In this document: in pieces, positions 42,414-51,772 of the stretch
How the letters are laid out: each line of letters opens with the position of its first letter
Numbering within the stretch: position 1 is the stretch's first letter
NCBI RefSeq assembly: GCF_003032475.1
Contig: NZ_CP028369.1
Coordinates: 4,774,001 to 4,838,000, forward strand
Reading direction: 5' to 3'
Length of the DNA: 64,000 nucleotides
Source of the DNA: Streptomyces sp. P3
Lineage (GTDB): Bacteria > Actinomycetota > Actinomycetes > Streptomycetales > Streptomycetaceae
Notes under the pieces: model-generated
The model's input: only the letters and a program-made list of their open reading frames with translations
Told to the model about the DNA's origin: nothing
The model's database searches: none
Translations under genes and position numbers: made by a program

Positions 42414-44786
42414 CTAGTGCATGCGGTCCAGCACCTCCCGCACCCGCCGGACGTCCCGCAGTCGCTGCTCGTACGTCGCACCGAGCGCGAGCAGCAGCAG
42501 TCCGGCGAGGGCGGGAGGCACCCAGCGGGGCAGCGCGTCGCTCACCTGGGCGAGATACGGGGCGAGTTGGCGCAGCGCGTCCAGCGTGAGCACCGAGCCG
42601 CCCAGCACCAGCGGCGCCTGGAGCCGGCGCCGGGCGCCTGACAGGGTGAGCGCCAGAGCGGCCGCGCCCAGCAGCAGCGGGCGGGTCCACTCCGGGTCGT
42701 ACCAGGTGACGGCGAGGCTGGGCACAAGGGTTGCGGCGAGGCCGGGTCCGTACGCCGTCCAGGACGACGTCTGCGGGTCCTTGCGCCGGCGCAGGACGCC
42801 CACGACGAGCGCCAGGACGGTCACCGGCAGCGTGTACGCCTCCGGCGTGTCCACCCGCCAGTCGACCAGTCGTACCCACGAGGCCAGGACGAAGAGCACC
42901 GCGGCCACGTGGGCGGCGAAACGGCGGTCCGCACGGACGGCCGTGCCCGCGGCGATCACCGCGCACAGCGACAGCACCAGGGCGAGCAGGGGCAGGTCGA
43001 ACACCGCGAGGCCGATGGCCACGAGGCCCGCGACGGCGCCCGTCGCCTCGACGGCGAGCGTGGTGGCCGTGTCGCCGGTCCGGGCCGCGATCAGCGCCGC
43101 GACGGCCGGGACCACCAGCACCAGCAGCGCGATGTGCTCCGGCCGCCAGCCGTCCGCGGCGCCCGCCGCGCAGGCCAGGGCGGTGGCGTAGCCCAGGGAG
43201 GCGGCCGCGGTCACCGGCGCAGAGCGCCCGCGCCGGGCGGCTGCCGCGCACACCACGGTGAGTGAGCCGAACACGGCGAGCGTGGCGGGTTCGGCGGCCA
43301 GCGAGAGGAACGCGAGACCGAGGGACGAGCCCAGGGCGAGCGCGGTGGCCGTCCGCGACGCCGGCGCCAGCAGGACCAGCGTCAGCACACCCTGCACCGA
43401 CAGACCGACGACGTAGGGGAGTTGGAGGGCCGCCGGGGTGACGAACACCGCGGCCCAGGTCAGCGCGAGCGCGGCGGTGCGAGCCTTGCGCCGCCATTCC
43501 TCGTCGCGCACCGCCGTCGCCGTGACCGCGGCGACCGCGAGGAGGACGAGAGGGACCGTGACGGCGTACGGCGGCCAGAACACGTCGCTCGCCGCCGCGG
43601 CACGGGCGTCGGCGGGAGCGCCGGACCACACGCGTCCGAGCCAGGAGACCGGCCCCAGCAGCGCGACGCCGACGGCCGGCACCGACCACAGCACCGCGCC
43701 CGCCTGCACGGCGCCGGAGGCCCCGAAGAAGCCCCGGCGCACCGCCTCCGGTCCCCGGGCCCCGGCCAACAGCGCGATCCCGCAGGCCAGATAGGCCGGC
43801 ACCGTCCAGTCGCCGGGCAGCGACACCCGCAGGACCCCGCCCAGACCGACGACCGTGCACAGGGCGCCGGCCGCGGCCGTGCCCGCCGCGAGGCCGGGCC
43901 CCGGGGCGAACCGGGTCACCCCCAGGGCGATCACCGCCGCCAGGGCGAGGAGCGCGGCGGCCCGTGCCGCGGCGCCCGGACCGGTCGCGTCCACCGAGAG
44001 CAGGCCTGCCGTCAGCACGCCCCAGCCACCCGTCCCGGCCGCGCACACCACGGCGACCACACGCACGGTCCGCTCGGACGCCCGCAGCGCGGCCGTCGCG
44101 TCGAAGGCGGCCGTCAGCAGCACCGCGGCCGTGAGCGCGTGCGGACCGCCGTCGCCACTCACTGTCCACAGCGGCAGCACGAGTTGAGCCGCCGTCAGGG
44201 CCGCCGGGCGGGGGAGTCGCAGCGCTGCCGAGTCCGGCAGCGCGGCAAGGGCCGTGCCGTACAGCGCCCACAGCGCCGCGAGCACGGTGAAGGTGAGCGC
44301 CGCGTACGTCGTCCCGTCCGCCGCCGGGAACGCGGCCTCGTGCAGGGCGTACGCGTCCAGCAGGGTCAGGGCCAGACCCAGGCCCGCGACCGCCTCGGCG
44401 GTCGAACGCAGCCGTCGCCGCAGCAGCGGCACGGGCGTGGCCAGCACCGCCAGGGTGACCGCGCCCAGCACCGCGGAGCGGCCGACGATCCCGAGATGAC
44501 CCCAGCTGACCAGAGTGAACACCATCGCCGCGACGGTGAGCAGGATGCCGCCGAGCAGGAGGAGGACGTTCTGCACGCCCGGCGCGGTGGCCTCGGACGG
44601 GGCGGCCGGAACCCGAGGCGCCGAGGGTCCCGGCGCGGTCGGCCGGACCGGACCGGCCGCCGCCTGCTGCAGGGCGGCGACCAGCCAGGCGCGACGGGTC
44701 AGCAACTGAGCGCGGCGGGCGTCCAGTTGCCAGAGCTCCGCGTCGAGCAACCGCAGCTCGTCGGCCGGGGGCGGAATATGCGTCAT
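42414..44786 (-). CDS. Large polytopic membrane protein (SCO7613 C-terminal-domain type)
   Basis: 790 residues. An N-terminal helical region (ELRLLDAELWQLDARRAQLLTRRAWLVAAL, possibly coiled coil) and a Pro-rich linker are followed by some 20 or more hydrophobic helices starting NVLLLLGGILLTVAAMVFTLVSW. The C-terminus (ALPRWVPPALAGLLLLALGATYEQRLRDVRRVREVLDRMH) is characteristic of streptomycete proteins named after SCO7613. Function unknown; no transporter motif was recognised. ATG at 44784-44786. Confidence 0.8.
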   Translation of the reverse strand: MTHIPPPADELRLLDAELWQLDARRAQLLTRRAWLVAALQQAAAGPVRPTAPGPSAPRVPAAPSEATAPGVQNVLLLLGGILLTVAAMVFTLVSWGHLGIVGRSAVLGAVTLAVLATPVPLLRRRLRSTAEAVAGLGLALTLLDAYALHEAAFPAADGTTYAALTFTVLAALWALYGTALAALPDSAALRLPRPAALTAAQLVLPLWTVSGDGGPHALTAAVLLTAAFDATAALRASERTVRVVAVVCAAGTGGWGVLTAGLLSVDATGPGAAARAAALLALAAVIALGVTRFAPGPGLAAGTAAAGALCTVVGLGGVLRVSLPGDWTVPAYLACGIALLAGARGPEAVRRGFFGASGAVQAGAVLWSVPAVGVALLGPVSWLGRVWSGAPADARAAAASDVFWPPYAVTVPLVLLAVAAVTATAVRDEEWRRKARTAALALTWAAVFVTPAALQLPYVVGLSVQGVLTLVLLAPASRTATALALGSSLGLAFLSLAAEPATLAVFGSLTVVCAAAARRGRSAPVTAAASLGYATALACAAGAADGWRPEHIALLVLVVPAVAALIAARTGDTATTLAVEATGAVAGLVAIGLAVFDLPLLALVLSLCAVIAAGTAVRADRRFAAHVAAVLFVLASWVRLVDWRVDTPEAYTLPVTVLALVVGVLRRRKDPQTSSWTAYGPGLAATLVPSLAVTWYDPEWTRPLLLGAAALALTLSGARRRLQAPLVLGGSVLTLDALRQLAPYLAQVSDALPRWVPPALAGLLLLALGATYEQRLRDVRRVREVLDRMH

Positions 44787-44888
44787 GCCTGGGAGTGTGG
44801 CTCGCGTCACGTACACGGGCATGAGCGCACGTACTCAGGGACGTACTCAGATGCGGCCGGCCGCCCCCAGGGCGGGCACACTCGGCGC

Positions 44889-45335
44889 ATGGACTGGACC
44901 CGCTACCGCTTTTGCAGCCTGTGGCCGCTGGACGCGCCGCCCACGCGCGTGTACGAGGTGCTGGAGCGAGCCGAGGACTACCCGCGCTGGTGGCCCCAGG
45001 TGCGCGAGGTGAACCGGATCGACGACACGACCGGCGTCATCCGCGTCCGCTCCCTCCTCCCGTACGACCTGACCTTCACCGCGCGTGCGGTGCGGCGCGA
45101 TCCCGCGGCCAAAATCCTGCAGACCGCGCTGTCCGGCGACATCGACGGCTGGGCGCGCTGGACCGTCACCGCCGACGGCTGCGGCAGCCTCGCCCGCTAC
45201 GACCAGGCCGTCGAGGTGAACAAGCCGCTCCTGAGACGGCTCGCCGTGCCCGGACGGCCGGTGTTCCGCCTGAACCACCGGCTGATGATGCGGGCCGGGC
45301 GGCGCGGCCTGACCGCGTACTTGGAAGCGGTTTGA
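44889..45335 (+). CDS. SRPBCC/polyketide cyclase-like protein
   Basis: 148 residues. The START-like fold is suggested by WPLDAPPTRVYEVLERAEDYPRWWPQVREVNRIDD, a central set of strands (GVIRVRSLLPYDLTFTARAV, GWARWTVTADGCGSLARYDQAVEV) and a long C-terminal helix. Such proteins bind hydrophobic ligands, and the role here is unknown. ATG at 44889. A tRNA-Val gene begins 39 bp downstream. Confidence 0.82.
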   Translation: MDWTRYRFCSLWPLDAPPTRVYEVLERAEDYPRWWPQVREVNRIDDTTGVIRVRSLLPYDLTFTARAVRRDPAAKILQTALSGDIDGWARWTVTADGCGSLARYDQAVEVNKPLLRRLAVPGRPVFRLNHRLMMRAGRRGLTAYLEAV

Positions 45336-45374
45336 AGGAAGCGTGCGGGGACCTGTATTGTTCGGTGCGTTCCC

Positions 45375-45446
45375 GGGCGATTAGCTCAGTGGGAGAGCGC
45401 TTCGTTCACACCGAAGAGGTCACTGGTTCGAACCCAGTATCGCCCA
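45375..45446 (+). tRNA. tRNA-Val (CAC), copy 2
   Basis: Identical over all 72 nt to 34672-34743, in the same orientation 10.7 kb away. Anticodon CAC. Confidence 0.97.
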
Positions 45447-45455
45447 CCGGGAGAG

Positions 45456-45485
45456 GCCGGTCCGCATCGAGCGGGCCGGCTTTTT
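45456..45485 (+). terminator. Intrinsic terminator after tRNA-Val copy 2
   Basis: GCCGGTCCGC-ATCGA-GCGGGCCGGC (10-bp stem, one G-T pair) followed by five T. Confidence 0.92.
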
Positions 45486-45537
45486 CGTGCCCGGACGCAG
45501 GCCGGACGAGTCGCCGCGCACGCCCCGGGACGGATGC

Positions 45538-46263
45538 CTAGGCCGCTGCCGGCATCTCGGGTCGCAGGGGCCACGAGGTGTCCACCGTCTCCGGCGACCC
45601 GCTGCGCGCGAACCACGCCTGGAGCCCCCGCGCCTGAGCGGCATGCCAGGACGTCTGCAGGGCGTGCAGCTCGGCCGGGGACAGGCGCTCCAGGCGGGCG
45701 GCGAAACGGCGCCCCACCGCGCGGACGACCTCGAGGGCGGCCAGCGCGTCGGCCGCCGCGTCGTGCGCCTCCGCCAGGGTCACGTCGTAGTGCGCGCACA
45801 GGTCGGTGAGCGTGCGACGCCCCTTGCGGTAGCGGTCCAGCTGCTTGTCCAGGACCCGCGGGTCCAGCACCCGCAGCGGCGTCGAGTCCAGCCAGTGGTC
45901 CAGCGACGAGGCCCGGTGCCGGCGCAGCTCGCGGTCGAGCAGCGTCAGGTCGAACGGTGCGTTCATCACCACCAACGGGCGTCCAGCGGCTGCCTGTTCG
46001 GTGAGCAGCTGGGCTATCTCGAACATCACCGGCGCCGGCCAGCGGCCGTTGCGCTGCAGGTGGTCGTCCGTCAGTCCGTGCACCTGCGTCGCCCCCGCGG
46101 GCACCGGCACGCCCGGGTTCACCAGCCATCGGCTGACCCGCGGCCGCGCCCCCGGTGCGTCCTGGACGACGAGGGCGGCCGACACGATCCGGTCGGTCTC
46201 CACGTCGACACCCGTCGTCTCCGTGTCAAAAGCGGCCAGAGGGCCCTCGTACCAGTACGTCAT
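45538..46263 (-). CDS. DEDDh-type 3'-5' exonuclease (DnaQ/epsilon-like)
   Basis: 241 residues. Exo I: LAAFDTETTGVDVETDRIVS. Exo II: VVMNAPFDLTLLDREL. Exo III: AEAHDAAADALAAL, with the catalytic His. All four acidic ligands and the His of the DEDDh class are present. It trims DNA or RNA 3' ends; there is no polymerase domain, so it is a stand-alone nuclease of unknown pathway. The ATG at 46261-46263 is divergent from the DUF4365 gene across 168 bp. Confidence 0.92.
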   Translation of the reverse strand: MTYWYEGPLAAFDTETTGVDVETDRIVSAALVVQDAPGARPRVSRWLVNPGVPVPAGATQVHGLTDDHLQRNGRWPAPVMFEIAQLLTEQAAAGRPLVVMNAPFDLTLLDRELRRHRASSLDHWLDSTPLRVLDPRVLDKQLDRYRKGRRTLTDLCAHYDVTLAEAHDAAADALAALEVVRAVGRRFAARLERLSPAELHALQTSWHAAQARGLQAWFARSGSPETVDTSWPLRPEMPAAA

Positions 46264-46431
46264 AGCAATCCAACCCCTCGTTCACCCACGTCAGCTGACG
46301 CACCGTCTTCTGCCAGTTTGGTGATACCCGGGCTGTTTGCGCCGTACGCCGGAAGGACACAACACGAGTACGGGTCTTTGCAGTTCAGCGGCCCGTCACG
46401 GGGAACGGCTCTGCGGGGAAGGCTGTTGGCC

Positions 46432-46998
46432 ATGGCGATAGCGCAGCCCGAGCGGAGCGGGCTGCTGCCCGAGCGCGCGGGCGTCCAACGCGGCACGCTC
46501 GCCACCACCGCCTGCATGGAGACGCTGCAGGTGGGCTATCTGCACGCCGTCGCGGCCGCCGCGGGATGCTCGCTGTCCCAGCCCTTCCCCGACAACGGCA
46601 TCGACTGGCACGTCAGCCACAGCGCTCCCGGGCACACCGTCGACGACGAGGTCACCATCAAGGTGCAGCTGAAGGCCACCTACCAGGTGCGGCCCGACCC
46701 GCCCGGCCACTCCTTCTCCTTCACCCTCGACAACGACCACCTGCGCAAGCTCGCCCGCACCCCCGTGACGGTGCACAAGATCCTGGTCGTGATGATCGTT
46801 CCCCGGGTGCGGGACCAGTGGCTGCGGGCCGGCCACGACCGCCTCGACCTGCGGCACTGCTGCTACTGGGTCAATCTCGCCGGCCACCCGATCACCGGCC
46901 GGACCCGCACCACCGTGCGGATACCGACCGCACGCATATTCGACGACCGGGCGCTGTGCGAGATCATGACGCGAGCCGGGACGGGAGGCAGACCGTGA
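46432..46998 (+). CDS. DUF4365-family protein, probable nuclease-fold
   Basis: 188 residues. NGIDWHVSHS (Asp58) followed by VTIKVQLKATY (Gln79-Leu-Lys81) reproduces the D...QxK pattern seen in DUF4365 and related PD-(D/E)xK-like folds. The next strand VHKILVVMIVPR and the CYWVNLAG block complete the core. A nuclease or nucleic-acid-binding role is inferred from the fold only. ATG at 46432. Its stop overlaps the start of the following 404-residue gene (GTGA), so the two products are made together. Confidence 0.75.
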   Translation: MAIAQPERSGLLPERAGVQRGTLATTACMETLQVGYLHAVAAAAGCSLSQPFPDNGIDWHVSHSAPGHTVDDEVTIKVQLKATYQVRPDPPGHSFSFTLDNDHLRKLARTPVTVHKILVVMIVPRVRDQWLRAGHDRLDLRHCCYWVNLAGHPITGRTRTTVRIPTARIFDDRALCEIMTRAGTGGRP

Positions 46999-48209
46999 CC
47001 CACCGCCCCCTGGACGAGCGCCTGCGGCCGGTGCGGCCGCACCCCGAGGCCCAGTGGAACCGGCACCCCGAGACCGGCGAGGTCGACCCGGCCGTCCTCG
47101 GCGCCCTGCTGCGCCGGCACGGCTGGCAGCGGCGCGGCGGAGCCGCCGGACGCTACGGCCGCTGGACCCCGCCCGGCCCCGGCGGCGCGGGGACGAGCCT
47201 GCTGGTGCCGGAGAGCCGGGCCTTCCCCGACAGCGACGACCTGCTGGGGGAAGCGCTCCTGGCGCTCGCCCGCAGCGGCACGCGCGGCGCCCGCGAGGTG
47301 CTGCTCGGGCTCGCCGTGCCCAGCGACGAGATCCGCTGGTGGCGGGACGCGCCGGACGGGCCCGCCGGGGCCGCCTCCTGGGCCGTCGAGGAACAGCTGC
47401 GCGGCGCGGCCCGTCAGATGCTGCTGGCCGGCGCCCTCGCCACGCGCGCGCGTGCCGGCTACTACGGGGCCCGGCACCGGCGCGCCGCCCTCGCGACCCT
47501 GGACGGCGTCCTCGTGGGCTCCGCGGCCGGTGGGCGTCGTCTCACGGCCTTCGCGCCGGTCGCCGGCGCCCGCCCGCTCGCCGTCCGGCTGCACCAGGCC
47601 CTGTACGCCGTGCGCGAGGCCATCGACTACCAGCGGGCGGCCGGCGCCATGGACGCCTTCGACGGCGCCGTGGAGGCGGGCGCCAGCCGCGAGCTGACCG
47701 AGGCGCTGATCACCCTCGTGCGAGGGACCCAGGGTGCCCGGATCGCCGTCGAATGGGCGCCCGCGGCCGGCGTCCCCGAGGACTGCGCCCCCGGCGGCGA
47801 GCCGGTCGAGTTCTCGCCCGGCGACCTGCCCGTGCTGCGCGAGGCGGGCGCCCGCTATCTGCGCGAGGAGCCCTCCGTGCCGGTGCGGATCACCGGCACG
47901 GTGGTGCGGATGCGCCGGTCGGGGCCGCGCGGCGAGGGCAGCGTGCGACTGCGGGTGCTGGCCGGCGCCGAGATCCCGCACGTCCGGCTGACCCTCGACG
48001 AGGAGGACTACCGCATCGCCGGACAGGCCCACCTGGTGGGGCTGCCCGTGCGGGTGCGCGGCCGGCTGGAGAGCCGGGGCGGGTTCCGCAGGGTCACCGG
48101 CGCGTGCGGGGTCGTCCCCGTACAGGTGGACGAGGAGGAGCGGGACCGGCTGCTGAAGTCCCTCCAGGAGAACGTCGACTTCTTCGAGGAGGCCTGCGGC
48201 GGGGAGTAG
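46995..48209 (+). CDS. Unknown protein translationally coupled to the DUF4365 gene
   Basis: 404 residues, no family recognised. The N-terminus (HPETGEVDPAVLGALLRRHGWQRRGGAAGRYGRW) contains a charged helix. The centre is helical (LHQALYAVREAIDYQRAAGAMDAFDGAV). The C-terminal about 110 residues (VRITGTVVRMRRSG, GLPVRVRGRLESRGGFRRVTG) look like an OB-fold-type barrel that could bind nucleic acid. GTG at 46995 overlaps the DUF4365 stop. Partnership with the DUF4365 protein is the main clue to its function. Confidence 0.72.
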   Translation: MTHRPLDERLRPVRPHPEAQWNRHPETGEVDPAVLGALLRRHGWQRRGGAAGRYGRWTPPGPGGAGTSLLVPESRAFPDSDDLLGEALLALARSGTRGAREVLLGLAVPSDEIRWWRDAPDGPAGAASWAVEEQLRGAARQMLLAGALATRARAGYYGARHRRAALATLDGVLVGSAAGGRRLTAFAPVAGARPLAVRLHQALYAVREAIDYQRAAGAMDAFDGAVEAGASRELTEALITLVRGTQGARIAVEWAPAAGVPEDCAPGGEPVEFSPGDLPVLREAGARYLREEPSVPVRITGTVVRMRRSGPRGEGSVRLRVLAGAEIPHVRLTLDEEDYRIAGQAHLVGLPVRVRGRLESRGGFRRVTGACGVVPVQVDEEERDRLLKSLQENVDFFEEACGGE

Positions 48210-48326
48210 CCACCGGCCGGGACGGCGGGGGCTGATTTCGCGGTCGGCGGGTGCGGGTCGGTACGATCCCCTATTGCGCGCGCCCACGGTACGGCGCCCG
48301 CATCCGCCTTCAGTCAGGAGAGACCG

Positions 48327-50303
48327 GTGTCAGACGTCCGTGTGATCATCCAACGCGATTCCGAGCGGGAAGAGCGCACGGTGACGACGGGCACCACGGC
48401 CGCCGACCTCTTCGCCGGCGAGCGCTCGATCGTCGCCGCGCGGGTGGCCGGCGAGCTCAGGGACCTGGCGTACGTGCTGCGGGACGGCGAAGAGGTCGAG
48501 GGCGTCGAGATCTCCTCCGAGGACGGTCTGAACATCCTGCGCCACTCCACCGCGCACGTGATGGCCCAGGCCGTGCAGGAGCTCTTCCCGGAGGCCAAGC
48601 TGGGCATCGGCCCGCCGGTCAAGGACGGCTTCTACTACGACTTCGACGTCGACAAGCCGTTCACGCCCGAGGACCTCAAGGCCGTCGAGAAGAAGATGCA
48701 GGAGATCCAGAAGCGGGGTCAGCGTTTCTCCCGCCGCGTGGTCACCGACGAGGCGGCCCGCGAGGAGCTCGCCGACGAGCCGTACAAGCTGGAGCTGATC
48801 GGCCTCAAGGGCTCGGCCTCCTCCGACGACGGCGCCGACGTCGAGGTCGGGGCCGGCGAGCTGACGATCTACGACAACCTCGACGCGAGGACCGGCGACC
48901 TGTGCTGGAAGGACCTCTGCCGCGGTCCCCACCTGCCCACCACCCGCAACATCCCGGCGTTCAAGCTGATGCGCAACGCGGCCGCCTACTGGCGCGGCAG
49001 CGAGAAGAACCCCATGCTCCAGCGCATCTACGGCACCGCGTGGCCGACCAAGGACGAGCTGAAGGCGCACCTCGACTTCCTCGCCGAGGCCGAGAAGCGC
49101 GACCACCGCAAGCTGGGCTCCGAGCTCGACCTGTTCTCCATCCCGGAGCAGATCGGGTCCGGCCTCGCGGTCTTCCACCCCAAGGGCGGCGTCGTCCGCC
49201 GGGTCATGGAGGACTACTCCCGCCGCCGTCACGAGGAGGAGGGCTACGAGTTCGTCTACACCCCGCACGCGACGAAGGGGAAGCTCTTCGAGCAGTCCGG
49301 GCACCTGGACTGGTACGCCGACGGCATGTACCCGCCCATGCAGCTCGACGAGGGCGTGGACTACTACCTCAAGCCCATGAACTGCCCGATGCACAACCTG
49401 ATCTTCGACGCGCGCGGCCGCTCCTACCGTGAACTGCCGCTGCGCCTCTTCGAGTTCGGGACCGTGTACCGGTACGAGAAGTCGGGCGTCGTGCACGGCC
49501 TGACCCGCGCGCGCGGCTTCACCCAGGACGACGCGCACATCTACTGCACCCGCGAGCAGATGGCGGAGGAGCTCGACAAGACGCTCACCTTCGTCCTCGG
49601 CCTGCTGCGCGACTACGGCCTGACCGACTTCTACCTGGAGCTGTCCACCAAGGACCCGGAGAAGTTCGTCGGCTCGGACGACGTCTGGGAGGAGGCGACC
49701 GAGACGCTCCGCCAGGTCGCCGAGAAGCAGGGGCTGCCCCTGGTCCCGGACCCGGGCGGCGCCGCCTTCTACGGCCCCAAGATCTCCGTCCAGACGAAGG
49801 ACGCCATCGGCCGCACCTGGCAGATGTCGACCATCCAGCTCGACTTCAACCTGCCGGAGCGCTTCGCGCTCGAGTACACCTCGCCGGACGGCTCCAAGCA
49901 GCGACCGGTCATGATCCACCGGGCGCTGTTCGGGTCGATCGAGCGGTTCTTCGCGGTGCTTCTGGAGCACTACGCGGGCGCGTTCCCGGCGTGGCTGGCC
50001 CCGGTGCAGGCGATCGGCATCCCGATCGGCGACACGCACGTCGACTACCTGGAGAAGTTCGCCGCGGCGGCCAGGAAGCAGGGGCTGCGGGTCGACGTCG
50101 ACTCCTCCTCCGACCGGATGCAGAAGAAGATCCGCAACGCCCAGAAGCAGAAGGTGCCCTTCATGGTCATCGCGGGCGACGAGGACATGGCGGGCGGTTC
50201 GGTGTCCTTCCGCTATCGCGACGGCTCCCAGGAGAACGGCATCCCGTTCGACGAGGCCATCGCGAAGATCGCGAAGGTCGTGGAGGAGCGGACACAGGTC
50301 TGA
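48327..50303 (+). CDS. thrS: Threonyl-tRNA synthetase
   Basis: 658 residues, normal class II ThrRS architecture. It has a TGS domain (about 1-60), then the editing domain with HSTAHVMAQ (about 72-80), a catalytic core with [16 protein letters not shown] (zinc Cys; motif 2 region follows at [23 protein letters not shown]), and an anticodon-binding domain ([19 protein letters not shown]). It charges tRNA-Thr in the cytoplasm. GTG at 48327 follows CAGGAGAG. Essential housekeeping gene; no T-box leader seen. Confidence 0.98.
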   Translation: MSDVRVIIQRDSEREERTVTTGTTAADLFAGERSIVAARVAGELRDLAYVLRDGEEVEGVEISSEDGLNILRHSTAHVMAQAVQELFPEAKLGIGPPVKDGFYYDFDVDKPFTPEDLKAVEKKMQEIQKRGQRFSRRVVTDEAAREELADEPYKLELIGLKGSASSDDGADVEVGAGELTIYDNLDARTGDLCWKDLCRGPHLPTTRNIPAFKLMRNAAAYWRGSEKNPMLQRIYGTAWPTKDELKAHLDFLAEAEKRDHRKLGSELDLFSIPEQIGSGLAVFHPKGGVVRRVMEDYSRRRHEEEGYEFVYTPHATKGKLFEQSGHLDWYADGMYPPMQLDEGVDYYLKPMNCPMHNLIFDARGRSYRELPLRLFEFGTVYRYEKSGVVHGLTRARGFTQDDAHIYCTREQMAEELDKTLTFVLGLLRDYGLTDFYLELSTKDPEKFVGSDDVWEEATETLRQVAEKQGLPLVPDPGGAAFYGPKISVQTKDAIGRTWQMSTIQLDFNLPERFALEYTSPDGSKQRPVMIHRALFGSIERFFAVLLEHYAGAFPAWLAPVQAIGIPIGDTHVDYLEKFAAAARKQGLRVDVDSSSDRMQKKIRNAQKQKVPFMVIAGDEDMAGGSVSFRYRDGSQENGIPFDEAIAKIAKVVEERTQV

Positions 50304-50314
50304 GCCGGCGCGGC

Positions 50315-50351
50315 CGGGCCCCGGGAGAGCCGATCAGCTCCCCGGGGCCCG
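50315..50351. terminator. Hairpin between thrS and the convergent channel gene
   Basis: CGGGCCCCGGG(A)GAGC pairs with GCTCCCCGGGGCCCG around CGATCA, with one bulge. The channel gene's stop codon lies in the loop, so the element is shared. Confidence 0.7.
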
Positions 50352-51011
50352 CTCGTCGCCTTCCCGTGAGAACACCTGGAGCAGCCAGGACGAGAACGAG
50401 CCGGTGACCGCGCCCAGCAGCGCGAGACCGCAGGCCATCATGCCGACGGCGATGATCCGGCCCGCTTGCGTCACCGGCACGACGTCCCCGTACCCGACGG
50501 TCGTCAGAGTGGCCGCGGTCCACCACAGCGAGTCGCCGAACGTGCGGATGCTGGCCCCCGCCGCACCGCGCTCCTGCTGGTAGACGGCCAGAGCGCCGGA
50601 GAAGCCGAGGAGCAGGGTGGCCAGCCCGGCGTAGGCGACCACGCGTGCGTAGAGCGAGAGTCGCGGCTCGTCGCGTCGGCGCGCCATCGCCTGGTACACC
50701 TTCACGATCCGAAGGGGGCGCAGCAACGGCAGGATCAGCACGACGGTGTCCAGCCCATGGGTCCGCACGAAGCTCGGCCCCCGTCCGCTGAGCCGCCAGC
50801 GCACCGCGTAGTCCACGCCGAACGCCGCCCACGTGGTGTACAGCACCGCCAAGCAGACGTTGTGCAGGACGGCGGGCATGCCCGGGGCGAGGACGTGGAG
50901 GGCGTACGCGCCGAGATAGACCAACGAGGCGAGTGCGAGTGGCAGCTCGAGGCGGTCCTCCCACCCTGCCAGGCGGCTGTCGTCGCGGACCGTGCGGCTG
51001 CTGGCGTCCAT
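50334..51011 (-). CDS. Potassium channel-like membrane protein
   Basis: 225 residues. N-terminal helices (LPLALASLVYLGAYALHVLAP, LAVLYTTWAAFGVDYAVRW) and a positively spaced segment (DTVVLILPLLRPLRIVKVYQAMARRR), reminiscent of a reduced voltage-sensor domain, precede the pore. The pore helix and filter are LWWTAATLTTVGYGDVVPVT, with the canonical TVGYGD. The C-terminus is short and cytoplasmic with no RCK domain. ATG at 51009-51011. A K+-selective channel is likely. Confidence 0.9.
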   Translation of the reverse strand: MDASSRTVRDDSRLAGWEDRLELPLALASLVYLGAYALHVLAPGMPAVLHNVCLAVLYTTWAAFGVDYAVRWRLSGRGPSFVRTHGLDTVVLILPLLRPLRIVKVYQAMARRRDEPRLSLYARVVAYAGLATLLLGFSGALAVYQQERGAAGASIRTFGDSLWWTAATLTTVGYGDVVPVTQAGRIIAVGMMACGLALLGAVTGSFSSWLLQVFSREGDERAPGS

Positions 51012-51090
51012 GGGCCCAGCTTGGCGCGCGAGCCGTTGCCCGCAGCCCCGGCGACACGCCGCGAACGGGCGAAGCCATATGCTGCCTTGC

Positions 51091-51639
51091 ATGACGAGTG
51101 AGCCGGAACAGCAGATCGGAGTGGGGACGCAGGACGCGTTCCAGCGCCTGTGGACGCCCCACCGGATGGCCTACATCCAGGGCGAGAACAAGCCGACCGG
51201 CCCCGGTGCCGGCGACGGCTGTCCGTTCTGCTCCATCCCGGCGAAGTCCGACGAGGACGGCCTGGTCGTCCACCGCGGTGAGCACGTGTACGCGGTGCTG
51301 AACCTCTACCCGTACAACGGCGGCCACCTGATGACCGTGCCCTACCGTCATGTGGCCGACTACACCGACCTGACCGGGCCGGAGACCGCCGAGCTGGGCG
51401 AGCTGACCAAGCAGGCGATGACGGCCCTGCGCCTCGCGTCCGGCGCGCAGGGCTTCAACATCGGCATGAACCAGGGCGCCGTCGCGGGCGCCGGGATCGC
51501 CGCCCACCTGCACCAGCACATCGTGCCCCGCTGGGGCGGCGACACGAACTTCATGCCGGTGGTCGGACACACACGCGTGCTGCCGCAGCTCTTGGCCGAC
51601 ACCAGGAAAATGCTGGCCGAAGCCTGGCCGACAGCCTGA
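51091..51639 (+). CDS. HIT-family hydrolase (Ap4A phosphorylase-like)
   Basis: 182 residues. An N-terminal zinc-ligand-like CPFC occurs in GCPFCSIPAKSDEDG. The HIT strand is AVLNLYPYNGGHLMTVPYRHV and the histidine triad HLHQH (about 139-143) is intact. Members cleave or transfer nucleoside phosphates or dinucleoside polyphosphates. Start taken as ATG 51091 (MTSEPEQQ); ATG 51079 is in frame. Divergent from the channel gene with only 79 bp between starts. Confidence 0.9.
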   Translation: MTSEPEQQIGVGTQDAFQRLWTPHRMAYIQGENKPTGPGAGDGCPFCSIPAKSDEDGLVVHRGEHVYAVLNLYPYNGGHLMTVPYRHVADYTDLTGPETAELGELTKQAMTALRLASGAQGFNIGMNQGAVAGAGIAAHLHQHIVPRWGGDTNFMPVVGHTRVLPQLLADTRKMLAEAWPTA

Positions 51640-51655
51640 CACAGGTGACCGTGTC

Positions 51656-51723
51656 AGCCCGTCCGGCGTTTGAGGTCGAGGCCCCTTCAGGGCCGGCCGC
51701 GGGGGTCTGGGGGCGCAGCCCCC
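51656..51723. repeat. Intergenic hairpin pair of a repeated Streptomyces-type element
   Basis: CCGTCCGGCGTTTGAGG followed by GGCCC-CTTCA-GGGCC (51680-51694) and GGGGGC-GCA-GCCCCC (51709-51723). I recall this combination as frequent between convergent genes in streptomycete genomes. It probably ends transcription from both sides (HIT gene and the convergent membrane-protein gene). Confidence 0.55.
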
Positions 51724-51772
51724 GGGGATGCCCACCCCACCGCCCGCGCGCCTCCGGCCGGCCGCCGGAGGC

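Noticed and set aside
34672..45446. Active integrative element between the tRNA-Val genes
   Set aside because: No integrase, excisionase, replication or transfer gene is present, and the enclosed genes read as metabolic and membrane functions. Kept only as a possible old or recombining island.
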